From CAVYXZ01 sp963772595 (GTDB lineage: Bacteria > Chloroflexota > Anaerolineae > Aggregatilineales > Phototrophicaceae), in the NCBI GenBank assembly GCA_963772595.1, contig CAVYXZ010000005.1:1-64000 (forward strand): a DNA stretch of 64,000 bases, read 5' to 3'. The translations under genes and the position numbers were made by a program. The notes below the pieces were generated by a model. That model was not told the origin of the DNA. It saw nothing but the letters and a program-made list of their open reading frames with translations, and did no database searches. Below, in pieces: positions 18,438 through 28,812 of this stretch. The number at the start of each line of letters is the position of its first letter. Position 1 is the first letter of the stretch.

Positions 18438-21111
18438 CTACAGCAGGTTGAGATCCCTGGCTATCGCGGTGGCCTGGGTACGGCTGTGCGCATCCAACTT
18501 GAGGAATATATTGTTGAGGTGCTTCTTGACAGTCCCAACGCTAATGTAAAGCTGCTCAGCAATCTCGCGGTTGGATGCCCCATCCGCTATCAGGCGCAGT
18601 ACTTCGATTTCGCGTTCGCTGAGCGCTTCGTAGTCGCTTTCTGATGTTGCAGCATAGCCCTCCGCAGTTGGTTCGTATGCAGCCAGCAGTGTCTCAATGT
18701 AATCTGGGTGTCTGCTTTTTCGCAAGCTGTAGCGGAGCAAGCGCGCCATCGAGTTCGCCTCGGTCCACAAAGATACGGACAAAACCTTCCGGTTCTGCCA
18801 GTTCTAGGGCCTCGTCCAGGCAGTCGAACGCTGCATCAGGCCGCTGAGCGGCATCTAATGCCAGGCTTTCAAGGATCAACATGTCCAGCCAGCAGGTGAG
18901 CGAGTCAGCCTTTGTCAATATTGAGCGTAATGCCTCCAGCATTGCGAAGGCCTCCGTCAAGGCCGCGTCCGTTGACTCTTCAATCAACAAGCCGATGGCT
19001 ATCAGTTGCAGCATTTCGGTCTCAAATGCGCTGGTCGCGCGGGTACGCTGCTCCATCAAGAACCGTCTGCAATCTGCAAACAGCGGGTCCTTGACCCATA
19101 GATGGGTGACAAAGAGTACGAAGATTCGAGCAGGCACATTAGGATAATTCTCTAATATGTCCTGTATGTGCCATGTCGCTTGCTGACAGGCCGCGGTATC
19201 TCCTGATAGACGATACACACGGGCCAGTACAGCATAACCGACCAGAGCATAATAGGGAATCACAGGATCGCAGCGCTCGATACACAACAGCGCGGAGTTG
19301 GCTGCCACTTCAAGCTGGTTCTGCTCTAACTGGATCACGCCAAGTTCACCATAAGCGATCCCGACGTTCAGCATGTGTTCCTGTTTGGCATCCACTGCCA
19401 GACCAATAATACTGTGATAGGCTGCCTCAGCGCTACGCAGATGCCCCTTCATCAAGGCGACCTCGCTGTTGTGTATCATCGCCCTGGTCGTCAGGTTGAG
19501 ATCGCGCAGTTCCTGACCGATGTCGATCACCTGCGCATAAATCACATGTGCTTCGTCGAAGCGCCGTTCGCGCTGGTAGACATAGCCTTTCACCAACAGC
19601 GCCGTGCCGCGCAAGCGGATTTGGTGCTCCGGCAGGCGTTGGAGCGCCCGCTCCGTCGCCGTCATGGCCCGCTCGGTGTCGTAATTGATGGTCGCGCTCA
19701 AGGCTTCGATAGTGTCGGCGTAACCCAGAAGTTCATCGGTCTCGGCCTCTGATAGCGACAGTTGGTCAAGGCCGGTCCGGGCGCTGTCTACATACTGCTG
19801 CGCCAGTGCAGCCCGGCCAAGATAACCATGCCACATGCCGATGTTCAGTGCCAGCAGGGGATGCTGGCTCATGACCGTATCGGGAATTTGGGTGGCCCAT
19901 TTCGTGCCGAAGTTCCCCCAGCTTTCAACGAAATACCTGCTGCCAGACTCTTCCAGAACGGTTGCCGCAAACTTGAAATCCCTGGCTGCAATCGCGTGGT
20001 TGACGCACTCGTCAATCAACTCGGCACTGGCAAGCCACTGGCTGGCGCGGCGATGCAAGTCCTCCAGTTCGCTGCTGCCCCGCGTTTGCCGCAGGCGACT
20101 GCGCAGCATGTCACTAAAGAGATGATGATAGCGATACCAGTAGCGCTCATCATCCAGCAGGATCAGGAACATATTCTCGCGCTCAATTTGCTCCAGCATC
20201 TGCTGCCCATCGTGCCGCTTGGTCACTGCATCGCAGAGCGGGCCACACAGGCGGTTGAGTATTGACGTTTCCAGCAAAAAGGCCTGCAAGTGTTCCGGTT
20301 GGCGATTCAACACTTCCTCGGTCAGGTAATCAAGGATGTAGCGGTGGCTGCCGGTGAATGCCGCGATAAAGCCAGCTACGTCTTCACGTCCCTTCATTGC
20401 CAGGGCCGCCATCTGCAACCCGGCGATCCAGCCTTCGGTGCGCTCTTCCAGGTCTCGTATTTGCTCAGCGCTGAGGTCAATGCCCGGCATCTGCGCCAGG
20501 AACTGCTCGGCTTCTTCTGCCGTGAAGCGCAGGTCGTTGGCGCGTATTTCGGCCAGTTGGCTGCGCCCGCGCAAACGGGCCAGCGGCAGCGGCGGATCCT
20601 CCCGGCTGATGAGGATCAGATGCATTTGCGCAGGCAAATGTTCCAGCAGAAACCCCAGGGCTTCATGTACAGGTCGAGACGTGATGAGATGGTAATCGTC
20701 CAGAGCAAGGGCAAAGCGCTCGGTCAGGGTTTCCAGGCGGTTGATCAGAGCGGTCAGGATCACTTTGGGCGGCGGCGATTGGGGGGTATGCAGCAGCGCT
20801 AACAATTCCTCCACCTCGATACTGACAACGTTGGCTAAGGCACTAATGAGATATATGAGAAATCGACCGGGTTCGTTATCGTCCTCGTCGAGCGATACCC
20901 AGGCGAGCGGAAGCCTCTGCCCAGCTTCAGTTGACAGCCAATTGCTCAGCAGTGTGGTCTTGCCGAAACCAGCGGGCGCACAGATCAACGAGAGCGATTG
21001 GCTTAAACCAGCATTGAATTTCTCACTTAAGCGGGGACGTGCGACAAGTTCGGTTCGCGCCGAGGGGATTGCCAGTTTTGTTTGCAGCAGGTCCGGCGCG
21101 GTCATAATCAC
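18438..21111 (-). CDS. MalT-like LuxR-family ATP-dependent regulator, one-base frameshift
   Basis: A STAND-type transcriptional activator of about 890 residues. Walker A is CAPAGFGKTTLLSNWL (about 44-58). A winged-helix region and a long TPR-like superhelix follow, and the C-terminal LuxR helix-turn-helix begins LSEREIEVLRLIADG. The N-terminal frame ends ...FVDRGELDG, while the rest continues in another frame as MARLLRYSLRKS. The family's usual GEPMARLL is recovered by removing one base around 18750-18754, so the break is a single indel next to the DNA-binding domain. The gene diverges from the RDD-led gene set, whose promoter carries the direct repeats described below, making it the leading candidate for the factor that binds them. 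Confidence 0.85.
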
Positions 21112-21164
21112 AGGATTGTCCTGAACCCATATTTTCTGTCAGTATAAGGCCTGAACTCACGAGA

Positions 21165-21224
21165 AATCAACCCCCTGAATACGCCTTTTGGCTACCACAA
21201 ATCAACCCTTTTGCCCCATAGAGT
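21165..21224 (+). promoter_or_regulatory. Promoter module copy 1 (ATCAACCCC direct repeats)
   Basis: ATCAACCCC at 21166 and ATCAACCC at 21201 lie 35 bp apart, start to start, with GCCTTTTGGCTACC between. TAGAGT at 21219 stands 18 bp after the second repeat and could be a -10 element. The same layout with identical distances occurs at 30351 and 31554. This copy lies in the divergent space between the MalT-like gene and the RDD gene. Confidence 0.75.
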
Positions 21225-21272
21225 TAGGTGAATAGCCGCATAGGCTTTGCTTGTCAGAGAGGGAGGAATGCA

Positions 21273-21674
21273 ATGAGCACAAAGACTTACGAGATGACGA
21301 ATTATGAACTGGCCGAGATTGGGACTCGCGCTGCCGCATGGTTTATAGATGGGGCGATCCTGTTCATTATCGAGAGCGCCGGATTTTTTACCGCACGAGA
21401 AGCCGGTCTTGGTGCGGGCCTCATTGTCGGTCTGGCCTATAGCTGGTTCTTCCTGACCCGCAACAATGGGCAGACCCCTGGCAAGGTGCTGATGAAGATC
21501 CGGGTGATTAAGGTGGATGGCAGCCCCGTCAGCGACAGCGATGCCGTCATCCGCTATATCGGGACGATCATCAACTACGTCGGTTTCATAGGCTGGCTGT
21601 GGGCACTGGTCGACAGCAACCGGCAGGGTTGGCACGACAAAATGGCCCAGACCTATGTGGTCAACGCTGAGTAA
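21273..21674 (+). CDS. RDD-family membrane protein
   Basis: A small integral membrane protein of 133 residues. The RDD signature is visible: RAAAWFIDGAILFII at the start of the first helix (R and D conserved), GQTPGKVLMKIRVIKVDG in the central loop, and DSNRQGWHDKMAQTYVV at the end, around three hydrophobic segments. The family's biochemical role is poorly defined, and some members have been linked to ion transport. The start at 21273 has GGGAGG just upstream; the longer reading lacks one. It is the first gene after promoter module copy 1. Confidence 0.82.
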   Translation: MSTKTYEMTNYELAEIGTRAAAWFIDGAILFIIESAGFFTAREAGLGAGLIVGLAYSWFFLTRNNGQTPGKVLMKIRVIKVDGSPVSDSDAVIRYIGTIINYVGFIGWLWALVDSNRQGWHDKMAQTYVVNAE

Positions 21675-21712
21675 TTTGACAACTTCAATCGCTATGAGGA
21701 GGAGAAAAGATC

Positions 21713-22753
21713 ATGCGTAAGTTAATTGCACTGTTTACTCTGATCGTCGTGTTTTTCCCGCTGGCCTTTGCGGCCATGACTTTGACATCGATTCGCCCCT
21801 GGGTGCTGGATCGCGGCTTCTATGAAGGCATTATGAATGATGAAGCGCTGTACGAAGCCCTGCTATCGAATGATCTACCCCGGCGGTTTAACCGTGATGC
21901 CTTCACCGAGGTTGAGCAGCTTCCGCTGGAAGCGCTCAGCATTGCCCTGCGCGATGTGTTGACCGCAGACTACCTGCGGGCGCAATCGCTGACCGTGATC
22001 GACCAGGTCTTCGATTACTTTGAAGGCCGCGAACGCGACTTCGAACTGGATTGGGACATCAGCCCGATAAAAGCGGCGCTGATTGGTGAGGAGCGCAGCC
22101 GCTTTGCCGCCGCACTGGCGGCAGAACTGCCGGATTGCGCTCCCGGCCAGGACGCGGTTGCGCCGGGCGGCAGCCTGACACGCTGTATTCCTGACGACGG
22201 CTCGGTCGAGGCAGCCGCTGCTCAAATCGCGGAGGCCCTGCCCGCCGTACTCGAAAACACGCCGGATCACATTGTCCTGAATGACGACACGCCCTATGTG
22301 CGCATGAACTGGTATGACTTCGGCCTGCTGCCGGGCAGCAGTGTGGTGGTCGCCCTGGACATTGCCATGCTGATGACAATCGTCACGGCGCTGGCTGTGG
22401 GAATTGTGGGCGCATTCCTGGGCGGTGATGACCTGCGTGGGCGGCTGAAATGGTTTAGTGCGGCGCTGTTCTTTCCCGGTTCGCTGTTCCTGGCTGCCGG
22501 GCTGGGGCTGACCTCTTCCTACATTGTCGATGTGATCAGCCGCAGCATAGACAGCGTTCGTTACAGCGAGGCCTACCGCGATGCGGCATTACAGGTGATG
22601 ACCCAGATCATCCAGCAGATCGGCAGCGGTCTACTGCTCACGGGCATCGTCGTCAGCCTGATCGCGCTAGGTGTGTTGGCCCTGAGCTTAGTGACCCCGG
22701 CCCAGGGCAAGCAAAAGCCCAGGATCGTCGCAATCCCGGTGCGTAATCCATAG
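21713..22753 (+). CDS. Membrane protein of unknown function
   Basis: A protein of 346 residues with an N-terminal hydrophobic segment (about 5-25), an exposed domain of about 180 residues rich in acidic residues, and three further membrane segments near 205-230, 247-272 and 305-330. The exposed part reads as helical (LYEALLSNDLPRRFNRDAF, LPLEALSIALRDVLTADYL) with one Cys pair. I do not recognise a named family. It follows the RDD gene by 38 bases, with GAGGAG before the start, so it is in the same transcript. Confidence 0.65.
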   Translation: MRKLIALFTLIVVFFPLAFAAMTLTSIRPWVLDRGFYEGIMNDEALYEALLSNDLPRRFNRDAFTEVEQLPLEALSIALRDVLTADYLRAQSLTVIDQVFDYFEGRERDFELDWDISPIKAALIGEERSRFAAALAAELPDCAPGQDAVAPGGSLTRCIPDDGSVEAAAAQIAEALPAVLENTPDHIVLNDDTPYVRMNWYDFGLLPGSSVVVALDIAMLMTIVTALAVGIVGAFLGGDDLRGRLKWFSAALFFPGSLFLAAGLGLTSSYIVDVISRSIDSVRYSEAYRDAALQVMTQIIQQIGSGLLLTGIVVSLIALGVLALSLVTPAQGKQKPRIVAIPVRNP

Positions 22754-22842
22754 TTCGCTGCGGATAGAATGCCAGGGTATGCCGCAGGGTTGCCCTGGCT
22801 GTGACATCACGGGCCAGCTTGTTTGAAAAAGAGGAGTTCAAG

Positions 22843-23757
22843 ATGCATGAGCCTATAGCTGTACCTGGAAGTTCGACTCAAGTTGCTGGTAATCAACGTA
22901 ATTTGCTCTTTGCAGCCTGGGCGATTGTGCTGCTGTTGACTGTCCCCCAGATTATTCTGGGCGCTGTGATGGGCCAGGATACCGACTGGCTGAGCCAGGC
23001 GCGAATCGTGTTGCTTGCAGCTATCTTTGCCTTGAGCTTCGTCTGGCCGTACATTCGCCCTCTACGCGGGTTGGCGCTGGTTTTCCTGGTCATCTATGGG
23101 GTCGAAGGCTGGTTCTTCCTCACAGTGATCCCACAGAGCCAGCTCTACGCGAGTGTATTCGACAGCAATCCAAATCTCGCTTTCTTTGGGGAGCGCTTGT
23201 TGCGCATCGGGGCGTCGTTGGTGATGCTCCTGGTGCTGCTGGGTATGGGCCTGAAACGCCAGGATTTCTTTTTGACGCTTGGGAATCTGAAAGCGGTTGC
23301 CGAACCAGAGAAGTGGGGTGTCCCGCGCAAACCTGAAACCTGGCCCGGCTTCAGCCTGCGTTACGCAGTGATTATCGTCGTCCTCTTCTTGCTGTTCATG
23401 GTCCCCGCGATGCAGCCATCGCTGAGCAATCTTTCAGTCGGCCTGGTGTTGTTTGCGGCGCTGTGTGCTGTCTTGAACGCCTTCGCCGAAGAATTTCTGT
23501 ATCGTTCGGCGCTGCTGCCGCAGGTCCTGCCGCTCTTTGGCAAAGGCGCATCCATGATCCTGGTGGCTTCCTGGTTTGGTATCGGGCATTACTTCGGCGT
23601 ACCGTCGGGCAGCGCGGGAGTCATTCTTGTGACCATCGGCGGCTGGATCTTCGCCAAGAGCATGATCGAAACACAGGGTATGGGCTGGGCACTCTTCCTG
23701 CATTTTGTGTCGGACTTTACTGTCTACCTGATAATTCTGCTCGCTGGCGGTTTTTGA
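22843..23757 (+). CDS. CPBP-family intramembrane metalloprotease
   Basis: A multi-pass protein of 304 residues of the CPBP/Abi (CAAX-protease-like) family. The glutamate motif FAEEFLYRSALLPQ and the later histidine segment WFGIGHYFGVP are the expected metal-binding and catalytic blocks. About eight hydrophobic segments are present. The start at 22843 follows AAGAGGAG; an upstream GTG (22801) is less likely. Relatives in bacteria process membrane peptides, provide self-immunity to bacteriocins or mature signalling peptides. Which applies here is unknown. Confidence 0.85.
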   Translation: MHEPIAVPGSSTQVAGNQRNLLFAAWAIVLLLTVPQIILGAVMGQDTDWLSQARIVLLAAIFALSFVWPYIRPLRGLALVFLVIYGVEGWFFLTVIPQSQLYASVFDSNPNLAFFGERLLRIGASLVMLLVLLGMGLKRQDFFLTLGNLKAVAEPEKWGVPRKPETWPGFSLRYAVIIVVLFLLFMVPAMQPSLSNLSVGLVLFAALCAVLNAFAEEFLYRSALLPQVLPLFGKGASMILVASWFGIGHYFGVPSGSAGVILVTIGGWIFAKSMIETQGMGWALFLHFVSDFTVYLIILLAGGF

Positions 23758-23863
23758 GCCGGTAAGAACTCAGTATCGGTGACATCTCATGCAACACACA
23801 ACATATCGTGAATAGCACGAATCAGAGAATGAGACTCGTCAGGCACAGCGGCTTGGCGTCATC

Positions 23864-24910
23864 ATGCGGGTATTGCCAGTCATCGGCCTCACGCTGCTTG
23901 CCCTTATCGTCCTGGCTGCCATTGCCTTCGATTGGTTCCGGCTTGCCTGCTGATCTGTTCCTGGCCCTGGCCGGGCTGGCGCTCATCGGCGGCTCTATCA
24001 GGCCCGCGCAGTAGAACGAGATCGCGGGAATTTCCCGCCGGTGGGTATTCTCAGCGACGCAGGCGGTTTCAAGTTGCATCTGCTGGTCCAGGGTGAGGAT
24101 ACCGACAAACCGACCGTCATCCTCGAAAGCGGTATGGCCGGTCTGGGAATGCTCTGGCATTGGGTCCAGACCGAGTTGGCGGGCGAGACTCGCGTGGTCG
24201 CCTATGATCGCGCTGGCTTCGGTTGGAGCGAGGTCAGCCCAAACCCGCGCACGGCCCAGGACTGCGCCCGCGAACTGCATGAGGCGCTCGTCAACGCCGG
24301 GATCAGCGGTCCCTACGTACTGGCAGGCTGGTCCTTTGGCGGGCTGATAGTTCGTGCCTTCGCCGATCTCTTTGCGAATGAGGTCGTCGGCCTGACCCTG
24401 GTAGATGCCTCGCACCCGGATCAGTGGCTGCATATGCCGGTCCCGAACGCCAATCGCCTGCTGGGCCGGTCGATGCGCATCCAGGGCGAACTCTGCCGTT
24501 TCGGCTATGGGCGTCTCAATCCGGCTGCGGTCAACATGCTGACTGAGGGACTCCCGAAGGCGAAGCGGCAGGCGTTGCTTGCCTGGATGGCACTGCACAA
24601 CTGCTGGAAAAGCGAATCGCAGCAGGCCATGTTATGGAACGAGACCAGCCGCCTCCAGGTCAACAAGGCCAAACCACTGGGCGATCTGCCGGTCTACCTG
24701 CTGGGTGTCAGTGAGCAACCCTTATATGGCGAGGAATTGACCCGCCTGCAGGAGGATCTTGTGACGATTTCATCCAACACGAGTCGTAGCATTGTCCAGG
24801 GCGCGACGCACGAGTCGTTGGTGGCAAAACGCGAATTCGCCGCGCAGGTCGCTCAGGCCATCCGCCAGGTGATCCATGCCGCACAGACGGGCGAAGCCCT
24901 GACACAGTAA
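23864..24910 (+). CDS. Membrane-anchored alpha/beta hydrolase, N-terminus disrupted
   Basis: The catalytic domain is intact from about 24041 (HLLVQGEDTDKPTVILESGM; nucleophile Ser in AGWSFGGLIVR; VDASHPDQW). Upstream, ATG 23864 opens a hydrophobic anchor (VLPVIGLTLLALIVLAAIAF) in the same frame but meets a stop at 23951. A second hydrophobic stretch (LFLALAGLALIGG) lies in another frame, and the original frame resumes at LYQARAVERDRG. Two compensating indels near 23945 and 23990 would restore a two-helix anchor. Without them, translation could only begin near GTG 24041. It is a paralogue of the hydrolases at 24955 and 30453. Confidence 0.65.
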
Positions 24911-24954
24911 CCGGAAGGTATCAACATGAAGTGACATTAAGGAGCTGAAACAGC

Positions 24955-26007
24955 ATGATCACAGTTACATCCGCAAGTCCAACAAACGCAGCAGCACAGA
25001 ACCAGCCGCACAGGCGCGGCTGTCTATTCTACGTCAAACGCGGCTTGCTGACGCTGGTTGGATTGCTGGCCGTCCTGCTGATCCTGGGTTTCAGCTATGA
25101 GACCATCATGGCGGCAGGCGACGCCCAACGCTACCCGGCCCCCGGCCAACTCGTCATGGTGGATGGCTACAGCATGCACATTCGCTGCCTGGGCGAGGGC
25201 AGCCCGACGGTCATTCTGGAGAGTGGCGCGGGTGGATTCTCGATGATGTGGCCGGAGACCATCGTCACGCAGCTTTCCCAAACGACCCGCGTTTGTGCTT
25301 ATGATCGCGCAGGTTATGGCTGGAGCGATCCACGCCTGGAGCCGCGCACCGCCTGGCAGATTGCGAGCGAACTGCACCACCTGCTTGAGAACGCCCAAAT
25401 TGAAGCGCCCTATATCCTGGTCGGCGCGTCAAATGGCGGGCTGTACGTCCGCAGCTACGCCGCCGACTATCCGCAGGAGGTCGCAGGACTGGTACTGGTC
25501 GACGGGACCTCAGAGGCGGAATTGGACAAAATCAAGGGCCTGCCCGGTGAAATTTTCGCGGTTATGGGCAGGCTGGGAATCTTCCGGCTATTCCCCGACA
25601 TGATCTGTCCTGGAAGCGCCTGTGATGAAACCGCCAAACCGATGATCGCCGCCTTCAGAGGCCGTGCCAGTTTGTACCAGACCGTCGACGATGAGTGGGC
25701 GGCACTCCAGGCATCTGACGCCCTGGCTATCTTGCGTGAGCGCCTATCGCCTCCTGCCAGTTTGAGTGATACGCCGCTGGTGATTCTTCGTGCCAACCAG
25801 TCTGGTGTATCGGAGAGCGATATGGACACCCGCTATCGGAGCTACATTGCCAGTGACCGTGAAACTATGACAGCCCTGTCGTCCAATCACCGCTACATCC
25901 TGGTGAGCGGTGGACACGCCATCGCCAATGAGCATCCCGGCCTGCTGATCGAGTTGGTAAACGCTGTTATTGACGCGGCGCACACGGGCGTTGTATTGGC
26001 GAAGTAG
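24955..26007 (+). CDS. Membrane-anchored alpha/beta hydrolase
   Basis: A protein of 350 residues. A short basic leader with RRGCLFYVKRGLL enters one transmembrane helix (about 28-47), so the hydrolase domain faces outside. The domain shows ESGAGGFSMMWP near the oxyanion hole, nucleophile Ser in VGASNGGLYVRSY, and the last catalytic His probably in VSGGHAIANEHPG. The leader motif G-C-L-F-Y-V-K-R-G-L-L is shared almost exactly with the hydrolase at 30453, so the two are recent paralogues. The start has AAGGAG upstream. Natural substrates are unknown. Confidence 0.82.
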   Translation: MITVTSASPTNAAAQNQPHRRGCLFYVKRGLLTLVGLLAVLLILGFSYETIMAAGDAQRYPAPGQLVMVDGYSMHIRCLGEGSPTVILESGAGGFSMMWPETIVTQLSQTTRVCAYDRAGYGWSDPRLEPRTAWQIASELHHLLENAQIEAPYILVGASNGGLYVRSYAADYPQEVAGLVLVDGTSEAELDKIKGLPGEIFAVMGRLGIFRLFPDMICPGSACDETAKPMIAAFRGRASLYQTVDDEWAALQASDALAILRERLSPPASLSDTPLVILRANQSGVSESDMDTRYRSYIASDRETMTALSSNHRYILVSGGHAIANEHPGLLIELVNAVIDAAHTGVVLAK

Positions 26008-26042
26008 ACAACTATCGAATGATTTCTTTAAAGGAGAGCGAA

Positions 26043-27258
26043 ATGAACCTCAGCACGACCGTCAAACAGTATCCGGTCACCAGCTTCATCATGCTTACTC
26101 TGGGGCTGTCCTTTGCAGCTTTTCTCTTGCCGGTTTCGCAAGAAAGCGCATTTACCGCTGTCGTCTCTGTGGATGTAATGATCCCAACCATCGTTGCTTT
26201 TGTGCTGGTAACGCTTGTGCACGGTCGCCAGGGCACGGTCGCCTTTCTGCGGCAGACTTTTCGCTGGCACATTCCGCTTAAATGGTATGTCATCGCCCTG
26301 GGGGTTGGCGGCATAGTGCCCGTTGGAACCAGCGTGCTGGCGCTGCTGATGGGCCGAGATCTCAGTGATAGAGATCGCTGCACCGAATGCATTTGTGATC
26401 GCTATCTTCCTGTTCGCCCTTCTGGAAGAAATTGGCTGGCGTGGTTTTGCACTGCGCCGCCTGCTAGACCAGCACACGCCCTTCACAGCTACGCTGATCG
26501 TTGGCATCCCCTGGGCACTGCTGCACTTTGCCCTGTGGGAGGTAAGCTTCGCGCCAGTGGGCGGCGAAGACCAATTCCTGATGCTCGCGGCGCTGATTGT
26601 CCCAATTCCCACCCTCGTTGCGCTGGTCATGGCGGCGCTGAACGGCGGCATCCGGTCCTTCTGGCGTGATGTTTTCAAGCGGCACAGCACGCTGCGCTGG
26701 CTGCTGATTGGCCTGGGGATTGCCTTCACAGCCCGTCTCCTGACCAGCATCCTGGCCTTGTTCGCCGGGGCGATTACCGCCCTTGCAGTGGGCGAGGTGG
26801 TGGTCCCGCTGCTCATCGTGACTTATCTGTTCGCGCTGTTGGAAGAGATCGGCTGGCGTGGTTTCGCCGTGCGTAAGCTGGTGACGCGGCAGTCGCCCTT
26901 GGTCGTACTGCTCATCACGGGCATTCCCTGGTCGATCATTCACATCTTCTTCTACCTGAACCAGGGCGCGGACGCCACTACTATGGCGCAGGTGTTTGTC
27001 GCCAATTTCATGCTGACCGTGATGGTCACCTGGATCTATCTGCGCAGCGGCCAGAATATCTGGCCCGCGGTCATCTTGCATGGCTCGCAGACCCTATTCA
27101 GCTTTCTGACCAGCAATATCCCGACCGATCTGTTCGGCCAGTACTGGGTCATCAGCTACAGCCTGGTCGCGCTGGCCCTGCTGGTCCTCGACTGGCGCAT
27201 GTGGTTCGCTCGTCCGGCGGAGAGGAAGATCAATGAAGCCGTCCCGTCTGCTGCGTAG
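26043..27258 (+). CDS. Double-length CPBP-family intramembrane protease, frameshifted in the first half
   Basis: Two CPBP units are joined in one gene. The first ends with FALLEEIGWRGFALRRL and GIPWALLHFAL; the second repeats the pattern with FALLEEIGWRGFAVRKL and GIPWSIIHIFFYL. The intact protein would have about 405 residues. The reading frame shifts near 26363, between LLMGRDLS and IEIAAPNAFVIA, before the first EE motif. This looks like one indel rather than two genes, because the downstream frame has no ribosome-binding site. Both catalytic motifs are kept. An internal duplication within a family usually encoded as single units is unusual. Confidence 0.75.
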
Positions 27259-28812
27259 TATCCGTCTAATGAACCGATCAGGCATTGCCAGGAAAACATC
27301 ATGAATTACCGAAAGACTTTGTTTGCGAGACGGCTGGTGCAAGTGCTGTGCATAGTAGGTTTGTCTGCTTTCTCTTTGCCCGCCATCAGCGCCCAATCCA
27401 CCACGCCTGACTTCGCGGCGATTGACGCTTATTTCGCAGCCCAGATGCAGGCCATGAAGCTGCCTGGACTGGCGCTAGGTATCGTGCGAGACGATCAGGT
27501 TGTGTATCTCATGGGCTATGGCATTGCCGATCCGGCTGGGCGTCCGGTCACACCCCAGACACCTTTTCGGCTTGCTTCCGTATCCAAGACCTTGACAGCA
27601 GTGGCAATCATGCAGTTGGTGGATGCCGGTCAGGTAGAACTGGATGCACCGGTACAGCGCTATCTGCCCTGGTTCCGGCTCGCTGACGAAGAAGCCTCGC
27701 GGCGCATTACCCTGCGCCATCTGCTCTATCACACCAGCGGCATACCACAAACTGCTGGCTACGATAACTTCTACAACGGTGACCAGAGCGACACAGCACT
27801 GGAGCAGAACGTTCGTCAACTGTCCAGGGTTAAACTCAATCGGCCCGTCGGTGCTGCCTACCAGTATGCCAATCTCAATTACGACGTGCTGGGTCTCATC
27901 GTACAGACGGTGAGCGGACAAACCTATGAAGCCTACATCCAGGATCACATCTTCACGCCGCTGGTGATGTACCAGAGTTTCACCTCGCAGGCTGAGGCGC
28001 AAAATCACGGCATGGCAGCCGGTTATCGCCGCTGGTTCGGCCTCCCCATCCCCGCCGACTTGCCCGATGATCGCGCAACTCGGCCCAGCAGTTTCCTTAT
28101 TTCCAGTGCCGAAGACCTGACCCATTTGCTCATTGCTGAACTTAACAGCGGTCAATATAGCAGTGCCACGCTGCTATCACCACAGAGCATCGCCGAAACT
28201 CAGCGCCCCGTCGTCGCCATAGGCGATACCGACTGGCATTCCGGCATGGGCCTGGATGTTGGCGAGCTTAACGGCGTGAACATGGTAGCCAAGACAGGCG
28301 GCACTGCCAACTACTACGCACGCATAGTGCTTGTCCCAGACAGCCGCTGGGGCGTTGTCGTGTTGGCGAACAGCTTCGACATTGGACTGAGCGATCAATT
28401 CGACGCCATAGCGAACGGGATTAGCGCCTGGCTGGTTAATGGGCAGCAGCTGGCTGTCGTTGAGGAACCAATCGGCGGCGGGAACGCAGTGATGAAATTC
28501 TCCCTCGCTGCAATAGTTGTCTTTCTCCTTCTCACGGCCTTCAGAACGCGAATTGTGCTGCCTGCCAGCATCCCGACTTGCGCTGGCTTATGCGCCACAT
28601 CGTATTGCCGCTGGTCCTGGATGCGGCCCTTGCGGCTATCCTGCTGGTGGCGGTGCCACGCTTCATCAACACGCCGCTCAGATTCCTGTTCTATTTTGCG
28701 CCGGACATCTTCTGGCTGGTCCTGGCTGTCGTCATCTTTACGCTTGGCAAGGACCTGATGAAAGACCTGCTATATGGAGTCAAGAGCGAAATTCAATGCA
28801 AATGGCCGAAAA

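Noticed and set aside
18438..18782. A separate small LuxR-type regulator
   Set aside because: Its start has no ribosome-binding site and its sequence continues the MalT-like protein exactly after a one-base correction, so it is the C-terminus of that gene.
26365..27258. An independent second CPBP gene
   Set aside because: The frame starts at the indel point inside a helix and lacks translation signals; it is the continuation of the gene at 26043.
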